Shown: positions 22,347 to 34,198, counted from the first letter of the stretch. The stretch: DNA of 64,000 nt from Hippasteria phrygiana (GCA_037893225.1 JAZGUH010000005.1:372001-436000), one strand, 5' to 3'. A program made the numbers and translations. Notes: a model not told the origin generated them from the letters alone.

Positions 22347-23770
22347 ACAACGCCTAAACAGATCCTTGTCATTTGATTGGCGGAATTTAGTCACGAGACA
22401 TTGAATCAATTGCCCCATTTTATTAAACATTATTTTACTGAAAATTTACGTCACACATCATGCAGTTTGGTTCCATTTACCTTGCATTTTTTTATTACAT
22501 TCGCTTCACTCCATTAGCCTTTTAGAGGTATGGCGGACACAATAGGAGGGCGCTATATTATTTGGGTATAAATACACAGGTTTTACCCAAATCAAATAGC
22601 GCCCTCCTATTGTGTCCGCCATACCTCTAACAGGCTAATTGCATGGACGCGGGCCTAGATCGCGGTGCATGAACTTTGCTATTGCTAATAAGAGATGTTT
22701 AGCGTTACGTGTTGACCGTAAAATATACATGGCAATGAAAATGAAGTAAAATTGAAGGTAAGACTAACCATTTTTTTTTCATAAAAAAATTACAAGCATC
22801 AATTGACAAACATCTATTTTGGTATAAAACAAATAATTAATGTTTTTAATTCTTGCAATAGAAGGAATATTTTTTTCGATGAAAGATTGACTGTTCCATT
22901 CAGTTCTCATGAAAATATTCCTTCTATATTACACTCATAAACATTCATAAACACCTGAATAAATCCCCATCATCTAATTGGTGGATCGTTGATCACGTGT
23001 CATTGAATTATTCGCCTCGTCGAATGGAACATTCCATTTGTCACTCATGAATTATTCTTACAATTGCACTCATAAACATTCATTATTTTCTTTTGAACAG
23101 GGGTTTGGTTATACACATTATTCTGATGACAGTTTTATACTTTTGTTCTTCCTTGACATCCCCTGTTAATTTTACGTATATTTTTAATGTCAGAAGATGT
23201 CAAATAAATAAATAAAAAATAATATTATAAGGAGTTGACTATTTCTCAATTGGGAATTCCCCACTGGCAACCTGGTACTCGGTCACTGTACGTCACAGCA
23301 ATTCAGTTCGTGGCATGTAACCAGCTCAGTGTAATCGTCCGAAAGACAGGCATTGCGACACCTGGTTTTAGATGAAATCGCTCAAATTTATAGTCATTAT
23401 TACGACGCAAAAGAACAGTAGCAGATCTCTGGTGCAACGTTTTCTTTGCAACATCAAGTGTAGTATACGGTATGGCCGATCGGTACGTTCTGCTTCATTT
23501 ATATTTCTGATATTTTGTATAACTATAAATGATACATATTGTGAAGCTTGATTGTAAAATCTGAAGGGGGTTCAGCAGCGCCTACATTGCTTGTAGACTC
23601 ATAAATTGCGGATTATACTTCGAACACAATGTCATTTCTTGTCATTTGTGCATCTTTTAATCGACATCTGGGCCCATTTTTATAGAATTGCTAAAGCGCA
23701 CTTTTTCTGCTAACATAACCTCCGTCAATTCCTAGAGAACGTAAGCTTTTAAGCACAGGAAAAGGCTCGC
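22347..23770. repeat. Segmental duplication unit 1
   Basis: It begins TACAACGCCTAAACAGATCC and ends near GAACGTAAGC...AGGAAAAGGCTCGCT. Over most of its length it is near-identical to 25,003-26,372, in the same orientation. Differences include a 127-bp hairpin insertion here and an extra ~70 bp in the other unit. Confidence 0.9.
22513..22639. mobile_element. Hairpin MITE inserted in duplication unit 1
   Basis: The arms ATTAGCCTTTTAGAGGTATG and CATACCTCTAACAGGCTAAT extend inward through GGCGGACACAATAGGAGGG. Unit 2 lacks it (CACTCCATTGCACGCG), giving an empty site; ATT may be the target duplication. Confidence 0.88.
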
Positions 23771-24114
23771 TGTCTTCAGCTGCACAGATACCCGCTAGTA
23801 GAAGGTTGCAAATTGCAAATTACCTTCGCTTCTTGAGTAGCAATCAGCAGATAGATGAAAGTTGCTGCAATCAGGCTAGTAGGCCATTACGACGGCTCCT
23901 CGTTAGTACGAAAAAAGATCTCAGCAAAGCTGCTGACGTTGCCATTCTTGTGCGCTAGGCTAAGCATGAAAGCATTGCATCACTAAACAATATTATTAGT
24001 TCACATTAAGTCGAGAAATATTGCTTCCTGCCCTCAAGGATTATTTTTTAAAGGAAGGTATCGAATACCAACGTGACAATAGCAACAACAATGGACCGCC
24101 ATTGTGGCATAGGC

Positions 24115-24735
24115 ATAGGATTTTATACAACACCTGGATAAATCCCCGCCATCTGATTGGTGAATCGTTAATCACGCGCATGGAATTATTCGTATACCAA
24201 CGAACGGCACCGCAAAAATAGATGTTCTTTTCAATGGTACGCGTTGAATAGAACTTCCATAATTCCACGATCACACTATTTGGTGGCGCTACACGACGGC
24301 TGAAATGTCGGAACTCGTAGGCGATGCTGACGCTGCTAACACAAAGAAACAAATTAAATACGCAGTCAAACGACTGGATGAATTTGCAAGACACGCAGGA
24401 ACAACAATTGAAGCTTTAGCCGATTTTGAACATTAGACAACTTTATCGCGGTTTTATGCGGGACTGAGAAGGGAAAACGGCGCGTTGTACACAAATAATT
24501 CCTTCCTTCCATCTTTTCCGTTGTAGGAACACTCAATAGGTTTCCACACGACCTCTGTATGCAATCCGACGAGTATTTATTTAGGCGTTGTATAAATCAA
24601 ATAATGAATGTTTCACATTGACAACTTTTTGTCACGGTTTTATGCGGGACTGAGAAGGGAAAACGGCACGTTGTACCCAAAGAAATCCATGCATGCAATC
24701 CGACGAGAATTTATTCAGGTGTTGTATAAAACAAG
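24115..24735. mobile_element. TACAACACCTGAATAAATCC-type MITE pieces
   Basis: The left end TATACAACACCTGGATAAAT lies at about 24,124. Inverted right ends (TTTATTTAGGCGTTGTATAA, TTTATTCAGGTGTTGTATAA) lie at about 24,578-24,597 and 24,711-24,731. A complete copy is at 63,186-63,390, and the duplication units start with a related end. Confidence 0.65.
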
Positions 24736-25002
24736 TAATGAATGTTTCACATTCGTGCAATGGTAAGAATAATTTCATTCGGTAACAGATAGAATGCCCC
24801 ATTCCACTCGGCTTCGCCTCATGGAATGAAAAATTCAATCTGTCACCTCATGAAATTATTCTTACCATCGCACTCATTATTTGTATAATATCGACATGTA
24901 TTATTGTACGCGGGTGTCCCACAGCGACCAAGTAGCATGTGCAGGTTAACAGTGTGGAATCCCCAGATGAGAAATCGACAACTCCTTATAATATCAGCCA
25001 TT

Positions 25003-26372
25003 ATACAACGCCGAAACAGATCCTTGTCATTTGATTGGCGGAATTTAGTCACGAGACATTGAATCAATTAGGTTCATTTCATGTATACGTAATCCATTGT
25101 ATAATTTGCGTCACACGTCATGCAATTTAATTTGTTCCATTTACCTTGTATTTTGCTTTTATTCGCTTCACTCCATTGCACGCGCGCCTCGATCGCGGAG
25201 CATGAACTTTGCTATTGCTAAGAGATTGTAGCTTTACGTGTTGACCGTAAAATATACATGGCAATGAAAATGAAGTAAAATTGAAGGTAAAACTAACCGG
25301 TTTTATTCATTATAAAATTACTAGCATCAAAAACATCTATTTTGGTATAAAACAAATAATTAATATTTTTAATTCTTGCAATAGAAGGAATATTTTTTCG
25401 ATGAAAGATTGACTGTTCCATTCAATTCTCATGAAAATATTTCTTCTATATTACACTCCTAATCATTCATAAACACCTAAATAAATCCCCATCATCTAAT
25501 TGGTGGATCGTTGATCACGTGTCATTGAATTATTCTTTCCGTCTATTCAACGGTGAATAGAACTACACCACGGTGACAGATGGAGTGTTCCACAGATGGA
25601 GTGTTCCATTCCACTCGGCTTCGCCTCGTCGAATGGAACATTCCATCTGTCACCTCATGAATTATTCTTACAATTGCACTCATAAACATTCATTATTTTC
25701 TTTTGAACAGGGGTTTGGTTAAACACATCATTCTGATGACAGTTTTATACTTTTGTTCTTCCTTGACATCCCCTGTTCATTTAACCTATATTTTAAATGT
25801 CAGAAGATGTAAAATAAATAAATAAAAAATAATATTATAAGGAGTTGACTATTTCTCAATTGGGAAATCCCCACTGTCAACCTGGTACTCGGTCACTGTA
25901 CGTCACAGCAATTCAGTCCGTGGCATGTAACCAGCTCAGTGTAATCGTCCGAAAGACAGGCATTGCGACACAGTCTGGTTTTGGATGAAATCGCTTCAAT
26001 TTATAGTAATTATTACGACGCAAAAGAACAGTAGCGCATCTCTGGTGCAACGTTATTTTTGCAACATCAAGTGTAGTATACGGTATGGCCTATCGGTACG
26101 TTCTTCTTCATTTATATTTCTGATTTGTTTGTATAAATGATACATATTGTGAAGCTTGATTGTAAAATCTGAAGGGGGTTCAGCAGCGCCTACATTGCTT
26201 GTAGACTCATAAATTGCGGATTATACTTCGAACACAATGTCATTTCTTGTCATATGTGCATCTTTTAATCGACATCTGGGCCCATTTTTATAGAGTTCCT
26301 AAAGCACACTTTTTCTGCTAACATAACCTCCGTCAATTCCTAGAGAACGTAAGCTCAGGAAAAGGCTCGCTA
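25003..26372. repeat. Segmental duplication unit 2, just upstream of the OAS-like gene
   Basis: It is a direct copy of 22,347-23,770 and ends about 310 bp before the OAS-like start codon. Shared words include GATCCTTGTCATTTGATTGG, CAAGTGTAGTATACGGTATGG and GGGCCCATTTTTATAGAGTT. Any promoter-proximal signals in it exist twice. Confidence 0.9.
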
Positions 26373-26682
26373 TCTTCAGAGGCAGATTTTGTTTACAATT
26401 AGTGACGCAGCGATGGACAATCTCAATGCGCATACGTATATACATGCGCGGGCGGCGATTTTTTTTACACAACGATCTGGGGTACTACCTTTTAAAGCGA
26501 CTTGAATAAAGGCTACAAGACGGAGCAAGCAGGCGAGAGACTAGGCGCGCTACCGTCGCTGATGTAGGCCCCCTATTGACCTATCGCCGTTTACGTTTTT
26601 CTCAGTCACCCGGGGGAAAAAATACAGATAAATTGTTGTGAAGTGCTGAAATTGTTGTTTAAAAACCTGTTATTATTATTAA
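26373..26682 (+). promoter_or_regulatory. Unique upstream region of the OAS-like gene
   Basis: This 310-bp stretch between the duplication and the ATG is the likely core promoter and 5' UTR, by position only. It has GC-rich words (GCGCGGGCGGCG, GGCGCGCTACCG) and no convincing TATA box. I saw no clear interferon-response-type GAAANNGAAA repeat. Confidence 0.4.
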
Positions 26683-26886
26683 ATGAACGGAATCAGAATG
26701 GCAGAAACTGGTGGGGGACCATGGGACGGTGATTCCAGCAAACTTGAGAGATGGTACAACGATAACATACAGGAGGGCACAACCGCGTTCGATCAAGATT
26801 GTAAAAAGGCTGTGGATGATGTGGTCAGATTCCTTCACAGGCTATGTGCGTCCAATGCACTATTCAATGTGGACAGAGTGGTTAAG
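26683..26886 (+). CDS. OAS-like: OAS-like exon 1
   Basis: The first ATG gives MNGIRMAETGGGPWDGDSSK and ends LFNVDRVVK at the donor AAG|GTATGG (phase 0). A second in-frame Met is at residue 6. The segment forms the N-terminal helices that precede the active-site loop in OAS proteins. Confidence 0.92.
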
Positions 26887-29365
26887 GTATGGTTTTTTCT
26901 CATGTTTTACTAAGTTATAAGTTAAAATTGCTAAAAGACTGAAGTTATGTCCGTTCTCACTAGAAATGGATTTGTTTCTAAGAATTCTGCAAACGCGCTT
27001 GTTTGAACAAACAAAAACTTTACATACAGGTCGTCGATCGCAGATTCGTGCGACAAAAAAGTGGGGGAAATGGAAGCTATTTTGAATCTGATGAAGCCCC
27101 CCCCCCCACCCCCCCCCCCCCCCACACCCCTGGTGCGCCACTGCCTGTGGTCTAATTCTCATGGATTACTCTTCACTAGGGTGGGTCGCTTGGAAAGGGT
27201 ACGATGGTCAAGAATTTGTCTGACGTGGACCTGATCGCGTTCATCAACTCGCCGCACCTGCAGCCCATCGTCACCCTTGGGCCACAACGCTACCAGGAGA
27301 AGCTGGCTATTGTGATCAAAGACCTGCATGCGGCCTTGCGTGATGGCGTGAAAATCGCCTCAAATGTCTGGAGTAACCAGTTCATGGTTGGCTTCACCGT
27401 CACCGTTGGTCGGCGGTCACTCAATGTTGACCTCCTTCCCACTTCGGACAACTGTCTTGGGCATGGCCGTCGTAAGTTTGTGTTTTCTGTTTGTGTTTAC
27501 AAACATATTATAACACGTTTATATATATAGACTAACCCCTTGCGTACGGCCGGGTGACGCCATACGGCGCAACAAATAACAGTGTCACAAGGCCGGATGA
27601 CGCCACTGGCCGCTGTTTGTGCAGTTTCAATCCATTGTTGGAGTATTGTGTATGTCATGCTTGACTGCACAAATACATTGTAGCGGTTCGATTTGGCTGC
27701 CAGAACCGCTGCCTGACACCCCGACGTCTCCCGTAAAACACCGTGCTCAAGGGGCTAAACAACTGTGCGAAATTTCAGTCATACTTTGCCATGACAAGCT
27801 TTTTTATTCATTTCATCCTTGAAATCAGTACAAGTTTTGTCTTTGCCTGGTTTTTGGTTTGGGTTTTTTGGGGTTTGGGGGTTTGGTTTTTTGGGGGGGT
27901 TTTGGGGGTTTTGGGTTTAGGGGTTTTGGGGGTTTGGGATTTGGGGTTTGGTTTTTGGTTAGTATATATACCAAACAAGGTATCCCAATTTTTAAACCCA
28001 GGCGGGGTACGGTAACTTCCACCCGTTGGTGCACCTCCCCTAGCTTTTATCGTGGGATCAGGGATATTTTGTTCCTCGGCAAAGTACATAGGAAAACACT
28101 TATGTTCTGGGGATCGATAATTATGTCTAATGTACTTTCTTTTCAGGCCACTCTGATATGTTCAAAGCCATGCTTCAGTTGCCTCGCGACAGCGACAGAG
28201 ATTTCTACTCGGCCTCGCTCGCCGAACACCAGCTCAAATTTGTCGGTGATAAGCCCGGCTCCGTCAAGGAATTCATCCGCTTGGTGAAGTACTGGGCTAG
28301 TGAATTCCTCCCGAAGAAACTCCAGAAGTCTTACCGCCTGGAGCTGATCTGTATCTACCGGTGGGAAGCCGCTGGCAAGCCGGTCAGTTTCAGCAAGGCC
28401 CAGGGGCTGAAGGACGTCATGAAGGTTTTGGCGAATTTGAGGGGGCTGCGTCACTACTGGACGTACATTCATGACAAGTTGCTGGCGGAAATGGCCATTA
28501 CCCAGCTCGGCATGAAAAAGTAAGAAATACGAACAAGCTCATGGAGCGGATTTCTCACGTTTTTCGGGGCATTTGGAAATGAGGGCGAAATTTATTTTTG
28601 GGTGAACGTATAAAATGGAGCTGTACTGTGTATCTTTTTTTGCGACGATCTTTTGCAAATGTGTAAAGTATACAGTATACATCCATTCCCTGAAAAATAA
28701 ATCCCATAAGGTATGAACCAAATAATTATCTGATAATGCATACGACTTCATCTATATAATCGGAGAAATTTCATTTGAAAAATTATAAGAGAAATACTGT
28801 AAAAGAATATCCGTAAAAATAACGGGTTTCACCCTGTACAAAAAAAGCCAATCACCGTTGTTTATTTTTAACGGATATTGGACGAAAAACTGCGGTACTG
28901 CGACCTAGAAAATATCACGCGTCCGCAGATTTCGTGTTTTACTACGTTAATTTAACTTTAAATGTTGTCATTTATGTAATTTTTTGTGAAATTGTGTTAG
29001 CTGATTTTGCTAAATAAAATAATCTATCGAATTCAAGCATTTAAATTATTTTGTTGGCTTTACCACGAAATTGAGATGCGCGGAATTCTCTCATTTTCAT
29101 TTGATTTTTAAACTCTCGCGTATTATTTCATTATATAATTCATCTGAAAACAATACAAATTTGATTTTTCGTTCTTACAAAAAATTCATCTTTTCATTAT
29201 TCATTTCTCAGCCCTATCATGCTAGATCCAGCCAACCCAACCAATAACGTCTGCAGACTTTACCAGGAAGACGGCAACATGTCCGTGATTGAGAGTGCCG
29301 CTAAACGTACTCTCCAGACGCAGCTCCTTTGGAGCGTTGACGTCCGTCGCAACTGGGTTGACTAG
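26683..29365 (+). CDS. OAS-like: 2'-5'-oligoadenylate synthase-like protein, complete four-exon gene
   Basis: Exons 26683-26886, 27180-27471, 28147-28519 and 29212-29365 join in phase (0, 1, 2) into a 340-residue protein ending WVD-stop. The nucleotidyltransferase core shows GGSLGKGT (residues 69-76), SDVDL with the metal-binding pair D83 and D85, and a third acidic candidate, D152 in LNVDLLP. The OAS C-terminal domain is seen in LPKKLQKSYRLELICIY and in LDPANPT (294-300), the family hallmark. Length matches single-unit OAS proteins. OAS enzymes are activated by double-stranded RNA and make 2'-5'-linked oligoadenylates from ATP in the cytosol or nucleus; in vertebrates these activate RNase L. 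Whether this copy needs dsRNA or has an RNase L partner cannot be seen. Neighbours suggest no shared regulation. A cGAS-type enzyme is unlikely because the LDPANPT block and lack of a zinc ribbon point to OAS. Confidence 0.95.
27097..27123. repeat. Poly-C tract in OAS-like intron 1
   Basis: Two C runs separated by one A lie about 55 bases before the exon 2 acceptor. Confidence 0.9.
27180..27471 (+). CDS. OAS-like: OAS-like exon 2, catalytic core
   Basis: The acceptor ATTACTCTTCACTAG opens directly on GGSLGKGT, then SDVDL and later LNVDLLPTSDNCLG. The donor is CGTC|GTAAGT, phase 1. The exon holds all three metal-binding acidic residues. Confidence 0.95.
27532..27758. mobile_element. TTAACCCCTT MITE in OAS-like intron 2 (diverged copy)
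   Basis: The ends CTAACCCCTTGCGTACGG and CCGTGCTCAAGGGGCTAA match the family seen at 55.3, 55.9 and 56.6 kb. The interior words GGCCGGATGACGCCA, TGACTGCACAAATACATTGT and CCCGACGTCTCCCGTAAAA match as well. Confidence 0.88.
27840..27962 (+). repeat. G/T-rich low-complexity tract in OAS-like intron 2
   Basis: Runs of three to seven G alternate with TTT over about 120 bp on the sense strand. This gives many possible G-quadruplex combinations in DNA and in the pre-mRNA. Open frames through it are artefacts. Confidence 0.9.
28147..28519 (+). CDS. OAS-like: OAS-like exon 3, OAS C-terminal domain
   Basis: The acceptor CTTTCTTTTCAG precedes HSDMFKAMLQ. The exon encodes KYWASEFLPKKLQKSYRLEL and YRWEAAGKP, typical of the helical OAS C-terminal lobe, and ends at AAAAA|GTAAGA (phase 2). 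Confidence 0.95.
29212..29365 (+). CDS. OAS-like: OAS-like exon 4 with stop codon
   Basis: The acceptor TTCATTTCTCAG is followed by PIMLDPANPTNNVCRLYQED and ends RRNWVD-stop. This is the conserved final motif of OAS proteins. The protein stops soon after it, so there is no extra ubiquitin-like or second OAS unit. Confidence 0.95.
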
Positions 29366-30302
29366 CTTACGGCTCGCGCCTGACCAAGGAGAGAAAGCTG
29401 CTATCCGCTTTTTGAAAGAAAATTAAAATTCAACGGATTTCCCCCACTAACGAATTCTGCAGAAAGCTACATTTTTGAAAGAAAAAAAACTTTCTACACT
29501 CTCTGGTCGTAAAATATACTGATTTATTGTGTGTCACGCGATTTGCTATATAGGCCACCACCAATACTGTAAGATGTTCGTTTTCGTAATTGAATTGGAA
29601 TCTGATAAAACTTAACTCGTTGAATGCACGTTGTTTTGGCAAATTTTGTGCAGCGGTCAAGGGCGTAGATTCGAGTCTACAAAGTGTGGGGCATGTGATG
29701 ATGGCCGTGGAAATTTCAAAACTTGGTGGGGTGGCGGGGACGGACATTTTCTTACACTATAGCAAGCGCTGTTTTTTACACGTTTTGTAATAAATATTGG
29801 CAGAGTTGGAGTCGAGTCCCTGCAAGTACTTTCACAAGTACTTTCGCAAGCCCAGCCAGAAGAAGTCCTTTCATAAAGCCTGTCACAAGTAACTGGGATG
29901 AACAATGACAAAGGAATGCCATTGTCAAAGCTCATTTGAATAGCTTGTGATTGGGATTAGGACTGGATGGCTTGTGATGGACCGGACTTGCATGGACTTG
30001 CAGGGACTCACTTGTAGGAACTTGTGATGGACTCGACTACATCTCTGATTATTGTCCATAATTATACACGTACATACGCGAATTTTAATCCTGCTTCCGT
30101 CAATTGTATATACTGGGGACTTTACGTGAACTTTACAATTTCCTTATTGGCTTCTGGTTCTTTTCTTTAATTTGTTTTTGTTTTCTGTTTGTTTGGTTTT
30201 TTGGGGGGGTTTTTTGGTTTGTTTGTTTTTTTGGGGGGGGCTGTTTTTTGTGTTTGCTTTTTTTATTTGTTTATATACAAAACTCTGGGGATGATTCTAT
30301 AT

Positions 30303-30754
30303 AGGGCTGTGCATCAGAACCGGGTACCCGAGTACCCGACCGTAAAATAATGTCAGGAACCTGTTCCAGATTATGAAATCTAGTACCCGTAAACGAATAA
30401 ACATAGGCTATATTGCTTACTATATACTTTCTCAGACAGTGAACAAGCAAGTTTTGAAATGTCATTTGTGGGGAATTTTCAAAAAACTGAAAACCAGGAT
30501 GCATGGGAAAAACAAAACAGATTAACGTTTATGACGCTTGCGAAAATGCATTTTACACGGTAAAGCTCACTGTTGTACACACTTGCATCTTGCTGCATTG
30601 ATGTGGTAGTATTAACGTGCGGACCTTTACGAACAATATGAAAAGCAATTTCCGAGATTTAATTGGCTTTATTTAAAGGATATATACCCGGGTACCTGTG
30701 ATTGTTTTCAATCGGGTACCCGGTTCCCTTACTACCGTAAATGCACACCCCTAA
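30303..30754. mobile_element. hAT-like TIR element with GGGTACCCG repeats
   Basis: The left end is AGGGCTGTGCATCAGAACCG followed by GGGTACCCGAGTACCCG. The right end is CGGGTACCCGG, then AATGCACACCCCTAA. A decayed relative covers about 43,905-44,075. The AGGGCTGTGCA type of end is seen in hAT-derived MITEs; the assignment is inferred. Confidence 0.65.
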
Positions 30755-30797
30755 TCATAATGGCCCACCCCCGCTCAAAAAGTGAGTGGATATTTCC

Positions 30798-30860
30798 ACA
30801 CCCCCACCCTCACCCACACCCTCACCCACACCCTCACCCACACCCTTACCCCCACCCTCA
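30798..30860. repeat. 12-bp CCCTCACCCACA tandem array
   Basis: About four to five units of CCCTCACCCACA with variants at the edges. Confidence 0.9.
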
Positions 30861-32354
30861 GGAATCTCCACCCTTGGAAGCAGTTAAGAACACTGCAATA
30901 TATAATTATCAACATAACATGTAATTTGCATACACCCGCATGTATTTTCCATAATTTTTATACTACCGGTCCCCAGCCAAACTTAAACAAGTCATTTTGT
31001 TTTCATTTATCAACTTATACCAAAATGTATTATGTTGAGTTTCCCTAAATTTGTTCTAGTTTTAAATAATCCAGAATCACAGTGTGCAGGTTTGTGCTCG
31101 TGAAAGCCATCGAAATCCCAAAATCACGAGAAACGTATGGCAAGAAAAATTACATTTTGGGATATTAGGCCTATACAAAGCTCTCTGTGAACATTTGCTG
31201 ACAAAGATAAATGTGTTTTTATTATTTAGGCTATATTAATTAATGTTAAAACGCGTAAGCTATGTTGCTGCTTACAGAATAACTTACTATTCTTGAAATA
31301 TTAGTGTAGTAAGCATAGTATTAGTAGTATAGCTACGGCATGCATACCGTATAGTATAGCTAAGGTATGCATAGTATTATATAGGTCGGGATAACAATGA
31401 AAACCAAAAATGATTTGAGAGGGTTTTTTTTTTTTGGGGGGGGGGGCTGCGGCCAACCAAGAACAATTTTACAATTTTACTTTTTCTAATGATCGAACAA
31501 AAATTCGAAATTATACTTGAATTTATTGATTAAAATATCGCAGATAATCCAACTTTTTTTTTTTTTTAATATAACCATGCTTTTTAAGTGCCTGTTGCAT
31601 GAACATGTTTCTCGGTATCATTATGCGAATTGTGTGATGGTACGGTATATGTGAACCCGAGAGGCCTGCAGTTAACAATTCACTAACATAGGCCTACTAT
31701 AGTAAATTGTGAACATTTTTAATGGAAAGAAAAGCTTGAATTATCCAATAGTAGAAATCTTAAACCACTGTGACAGCATTTAATTAATTAAAACCCTGCG
31801 AGATGCGGGCGTACTACAAACTGCAGTCCGTATTTGCATTTTTTTAATAATTCGTTCAGTTTTTCGTATTTTTTTTTATATTTCTAAAGGTCCTCCCATA
31901 AACAGGTCAAATTGACAAAATCTCTGGAATGGTCATGAGCTTTGAAACAAATTGTATTTTGTCCACATTATATAGAGGGCGTGTACACGTTTTACCAAGG
32001 GATTGCAAACTGCAGTACGGCAAGGCCGCCGTGTTTTGCAGACAAGAGTTGGTCTCGCAGTTTTTTGTTTAAGTATACAGTTTTTGAAATGAGGTTAAAT
32101 GAGATTTGAAGGTTTATTTATGTATTTTTTTATTACATTTCTTTACCCAGGGTGTGCCTAAACAGTTTAAAACTGGTTTCCATTTGGGGCCCTGCATATT
32201 ATTAGTTAAAACTGAATATTTACACATACATACACAATATTTAAACAATGAGGTTATTAAACCACATATTTCACATTTTCGATATGTAAGTTACGTATTG
32301 AAACACAATAAGTTTGTGTAGTTGAACGGCTTTACATACTTTGACGATAGTATA

Positions 32355-32447
32355 ACACTATGAACATCTAACAAAAGAAAACCCACGCAGTCCTTTGTTA
32401 CAAACATAGAACTGCGTGGGTTTTCTTTTGTTAGATGTTCATAGTGT
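32355..32447. repeat. Perfect hairpin, 37-bp arms
   Basis: The arms 32,355-32,391 and 32,411-32,447 are exact reverse complements around a 19-base loop. The inner ends are ACCCACGCAGT and ACTGCGTGGGT. Confidence 0.95.
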
Positions 32448-32745
32448 AAGGCCTTGAGGCCTTTTGATGCGCTCTTTAAAAGTAAACTTGGATGATGTAG
32501 CCTACCTATAAAAAAAAAATGTTCAATCGCGCCATATAGGCCTAATTATAGTACTTTTCATCAGTGCTACGCAGTTCTGCTTCATTTTATATAATTATAG
32601 AACATGTATATAGGACATGCTTTGTGGTTTTCGCTGCAGTTGGATGTACATTGTATCATTTTGTCTCCATTATTGTATTTCTCGGTTTAGTAAAGCATCT
32701 TTACTATTGTGTGACTGAAGTAGTAGGGAAAAAGCTGTGACGTGT

Positions 32746-33150
32746 TAAGGCCGAGTAAAAACAAAAACATGTTTCACGTCCGGGTTTTCAAAAAAAAAGG
32801 AGGAAGAGGGGCTTTTAATTTTTAATTTTTTATTTTCAAGATGGCCGTCATTTAAGAAAAATTATGGCAACCGTTGGTGTTTCCCTGTTCAAAGACGCAT
32901 TAAAAATTAAAGAGACATGTTGGACAAGAGAACGGAACATATTTTAAGTGTTTTTTAGTATGTTTGTAGCACCATATCAGCAAAAACAGCAACAAATACT
33001 TCCGAATTGCAAGTATTTATATTCCGATTGACTGGTTGACATTTTTGTTTTTTTATACATAGTTTTTCTGTGGTAAAAATAGAAAACAAATATAGGCGGC
33101 CTCCAAAAAGAAAGCGGGCGGGGACGCGAAACATTTTTGTTTTGATATTT
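32746..33150. mobile_element. TIR element with AGTAAAAAAACATGTTTAGCG ends, copy 2
   Basis: The left end is AAGGCCGAGTAAAAAC, then ACATGTTTCACGTCCG; the right end is GGGGACGCGAAACATTTTTG. Interior blocks (CAAGATGGCCGTC, TTCCGATTGACTGGTTGACA) are shared with 43,094-43,472. Confidence 0.78.
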
Positions 33151-33500
33151 TGATTGTTTTGTGATTTACCCCGGTAGAGAGAACAACCGGAACTTCTGCT
33201 TCGTCCGTGCATTCATGATTTTCGAAAGTGCACATATGCCTATACCGGTTTTTTTTTTTTACTACGAACATCTCAGCGATTAACTTCCCCGTGAATTTGC
33301 AGTTTTGTCGTGAATTTAGCCACTTTAAGTCCGTTATAAGAGTTAACATTAACATAGACTTAGCAGCCAAACAGCTGTACCAGCCAGGATTCTGCTGGGA
33401 AAGAATAAAATCATGGTGTTTGATGGTTTCATTATAGAAACGGATTTTAAGGTCTTAGGGTTTTCATGGCAAAACGTCAAAGGAAGGCAAAGATTTTCAT

Positions 33501-33643
33501 AATAGACCCAAGACGTAATGACGTCACGCTTTGTTTACATGTGCGCTTTCCTATGGGAGCCAGGTCAGGGCACCAGACAAGGTAGGGACATAGGAAAGCG
33601 CACATGTAAACAAAGCGTGACGTCATTACGTCTTGGGTCTATT
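33501..33643. mobile_element. Hairpin MITE AATAGACCCAAGACG family, intact copy
   Basis: The arms are about 53 bp and near-perfect: AATAGACCCAAGACGTAATG through TGTTTACATGTGCGCTTTCC, and the exact complement ending at 33,643. The loop is about 37 bp. A decayed copy is at 15,462-15,617. Confidence 0.92.
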
Positions 33644-34027
33644 GATTATGTTATAGTGGGCAGCGCATAGTCAAGCCCGGGAGTCAAGCACTGCCCAAGT
33701 GCGAGTTTCTTGAAACCAGAAGATAATCATTGGATACATAGCTCTCAAAAGTCATTTTTTTGTTATTTCGTGGCAGAAATAATTAGCTGTTTTACAATTA
33801 TTATTCAATACGCAATCTACATACAACTACAAAATGACGCACGGACTTCTCTCAGCAATCAACGTCAGTAACCTAGGAATGGGAATTCCTCTTAATTAGC
33901 ACCTTTTAGTTCTCTTCCCAGGGAATTAATTTTCCTTTCCCAAAATGTGAAAACAATTTCGACAGTGGGGAAAACATGTTCACGCTTATTAACACAAGTG
34001 GGAAAACAAAAGTTTGTACGCCTTTTC

Positions 34028-34072
34028 ACAAAATGTCCCCCCCACCCCCCCCCCCCCCCCCCCCCCCCCCCA
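34028..34072. repeat. Poly-C tract
   Basis: About 40 bases of C with single A interruptions, among the longest homopolymers in the window. Confidence 0.95.
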
Positions 34073-34198
34073 AAAGTGGAAGATGATCAGTCAAGCTTCA
34101 TTATGGTTTACAGTTTATTCACCTTGAAGAGTTATGAGTTTTTTGCTTTTTTGCTTTTGTTTTTGTTTGTTTGTTTTTGAATTTGGGACTTTTTATTG

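Larger units (their letters stand above)
18314..26400. other. Repeat-rich intergenic region, MADF exon to OAS-like gene
   Basis: No other host exon was recognised. It contains tRNA-like SINE pieces, a dispersed repeat shared with 40.3 kb, a foldback element (20,908-21,460), repeat family A copy 2, a hairpin insertion and a 1.4-kb direct duplication (22,347-23,770 and 25,003-26,372). Confidence 0.6.
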
